The notes under the pieces are model-generated. The model ran no database searches. It was not told where the DNA came from and saw nothing but the letters and a program-made list of their open reading frames with translations. A stretch of DNA of 5,207 bases, taken from positions 1-5,207 of the forward strand of contig JAIPKF010000124.1 in assembly GCA_021733705.1 (NCBI GenBank). The letters run 5' to 3'. Origin of the DNA: Chthoniobacterales bacterium. Its GTDB lineage: Bacteria; Verrucomicrobiota; Verrucomicrobiia; Chthoniobacterales; UBA6821. Positions 5,149-5,207 of this stretch are shown piece after piece (position 1 is the first letter of the stretch; the number at the start of each line of letters is the position of its first letter). The position numbers and the translations under genes are program-made.

Positions 5149-5207
5149 GAGACCAACGCAGTAATGATGAGCTTTCCACAAGCCGTAATAGATTTAGTGT
5201 GAAATAT

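Larger units (their letters stand above)
5011..5207 (+). repeat. Dispersed structured repeat, right copy (runs off the window)
   Basis: The interior (about 5030-5180) aligns with the complement of the left copy at 1-150. The 12-mer AGTGTGAAATAT occurs at 5013-5024 and again exactly at 5196-5207, the last bases of the window. The element is therefore bounded by the same motif on both sides and a further motif copy or unit probably continues to the right. GC is about 49% by hand count, above that of the adjacent genes. A short frame (GTG at 5069 to TAA at 5161) runs through it but is interrupted at the matching place in the left copy, so I do not consider it coding. Confidence 0.7.

Noticed and set aside
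5069..5163. Short open frame starting GTG within the right repeat
   Set aside because: About 31 codons, and the equivalent frame of the left copy is disrupted by an indel and a stop; the repeat evolves as a structured non-coding element.

Overview
The window is a compact stretch of a bacterial chromosome. It carries six complete genes, all on the minus strand, between two copies of a dispersed structured repeat in opposite orientation. Reading in the direction of transcription (right to left), the order is dapF, dapA, dapB, a 138-bp gap, folK, panB, and a cation diffusion facilitator (CDF) metal transporter. No RNA genes, CRISPR array, transposase gene or toxin-like gene is visible.

Layout: 5207-5011 is a repeat copy that begins with a 42-nt near-perfect palindrome and contains a long hairpin. 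4973-2508 holds dapF-dapA-dapB, three steps of the diaminopimelate/lysine pathway, with 4-bp and 11-bp overlaps. 2507-2370 is the only real intergenic gap inside the cluster and contains a perfect 8+8 palindrome. 2369-226 holds folK-panB-CDF, with a zero-base junction and a 4-bp overlap. 225-155 is an AT-rich tail. 154-1 is a second, diverged and inverted copy of the repeat.

Function: DapA and DapB convert pyruvate and aspartate semialdehyde to tetrahydrodipicolinate. DapF epimerises LL- to meso-diaminopimelate for peptidoglycan and lysine. FolK makes the pterin pyrophosphate used in folate synthesis, and PanB uses a folate one-carbon unit to make ketopantoate for pantothenate and CoA. The last gene exports divalent metal ions. 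The cluster is therefore housekeeping anabolism, probably one or two transcription units. The dap steps are incomplete here: lysC, asd, lysA and the dapD/dapE or dapL steps must lie elsewhere.

Organism: a bacterium that uses diaminopimelate, with AT-rich genes and no recognisable Shine-Dalgarno sequence in front of any of the six genes. Together with the gene order and the style of DapA/DapB/DapF, this makes me lean towards the Planctomycetes-Verrucomicrobia-Chlamydiae group, probably a verrucomicrobial relative. This is an impression from memory and is not demonstrated. I found no clearly new biological system. The most unusual material is the flanking repeat family, whose two diverged copies keep the same long hairpin fold.
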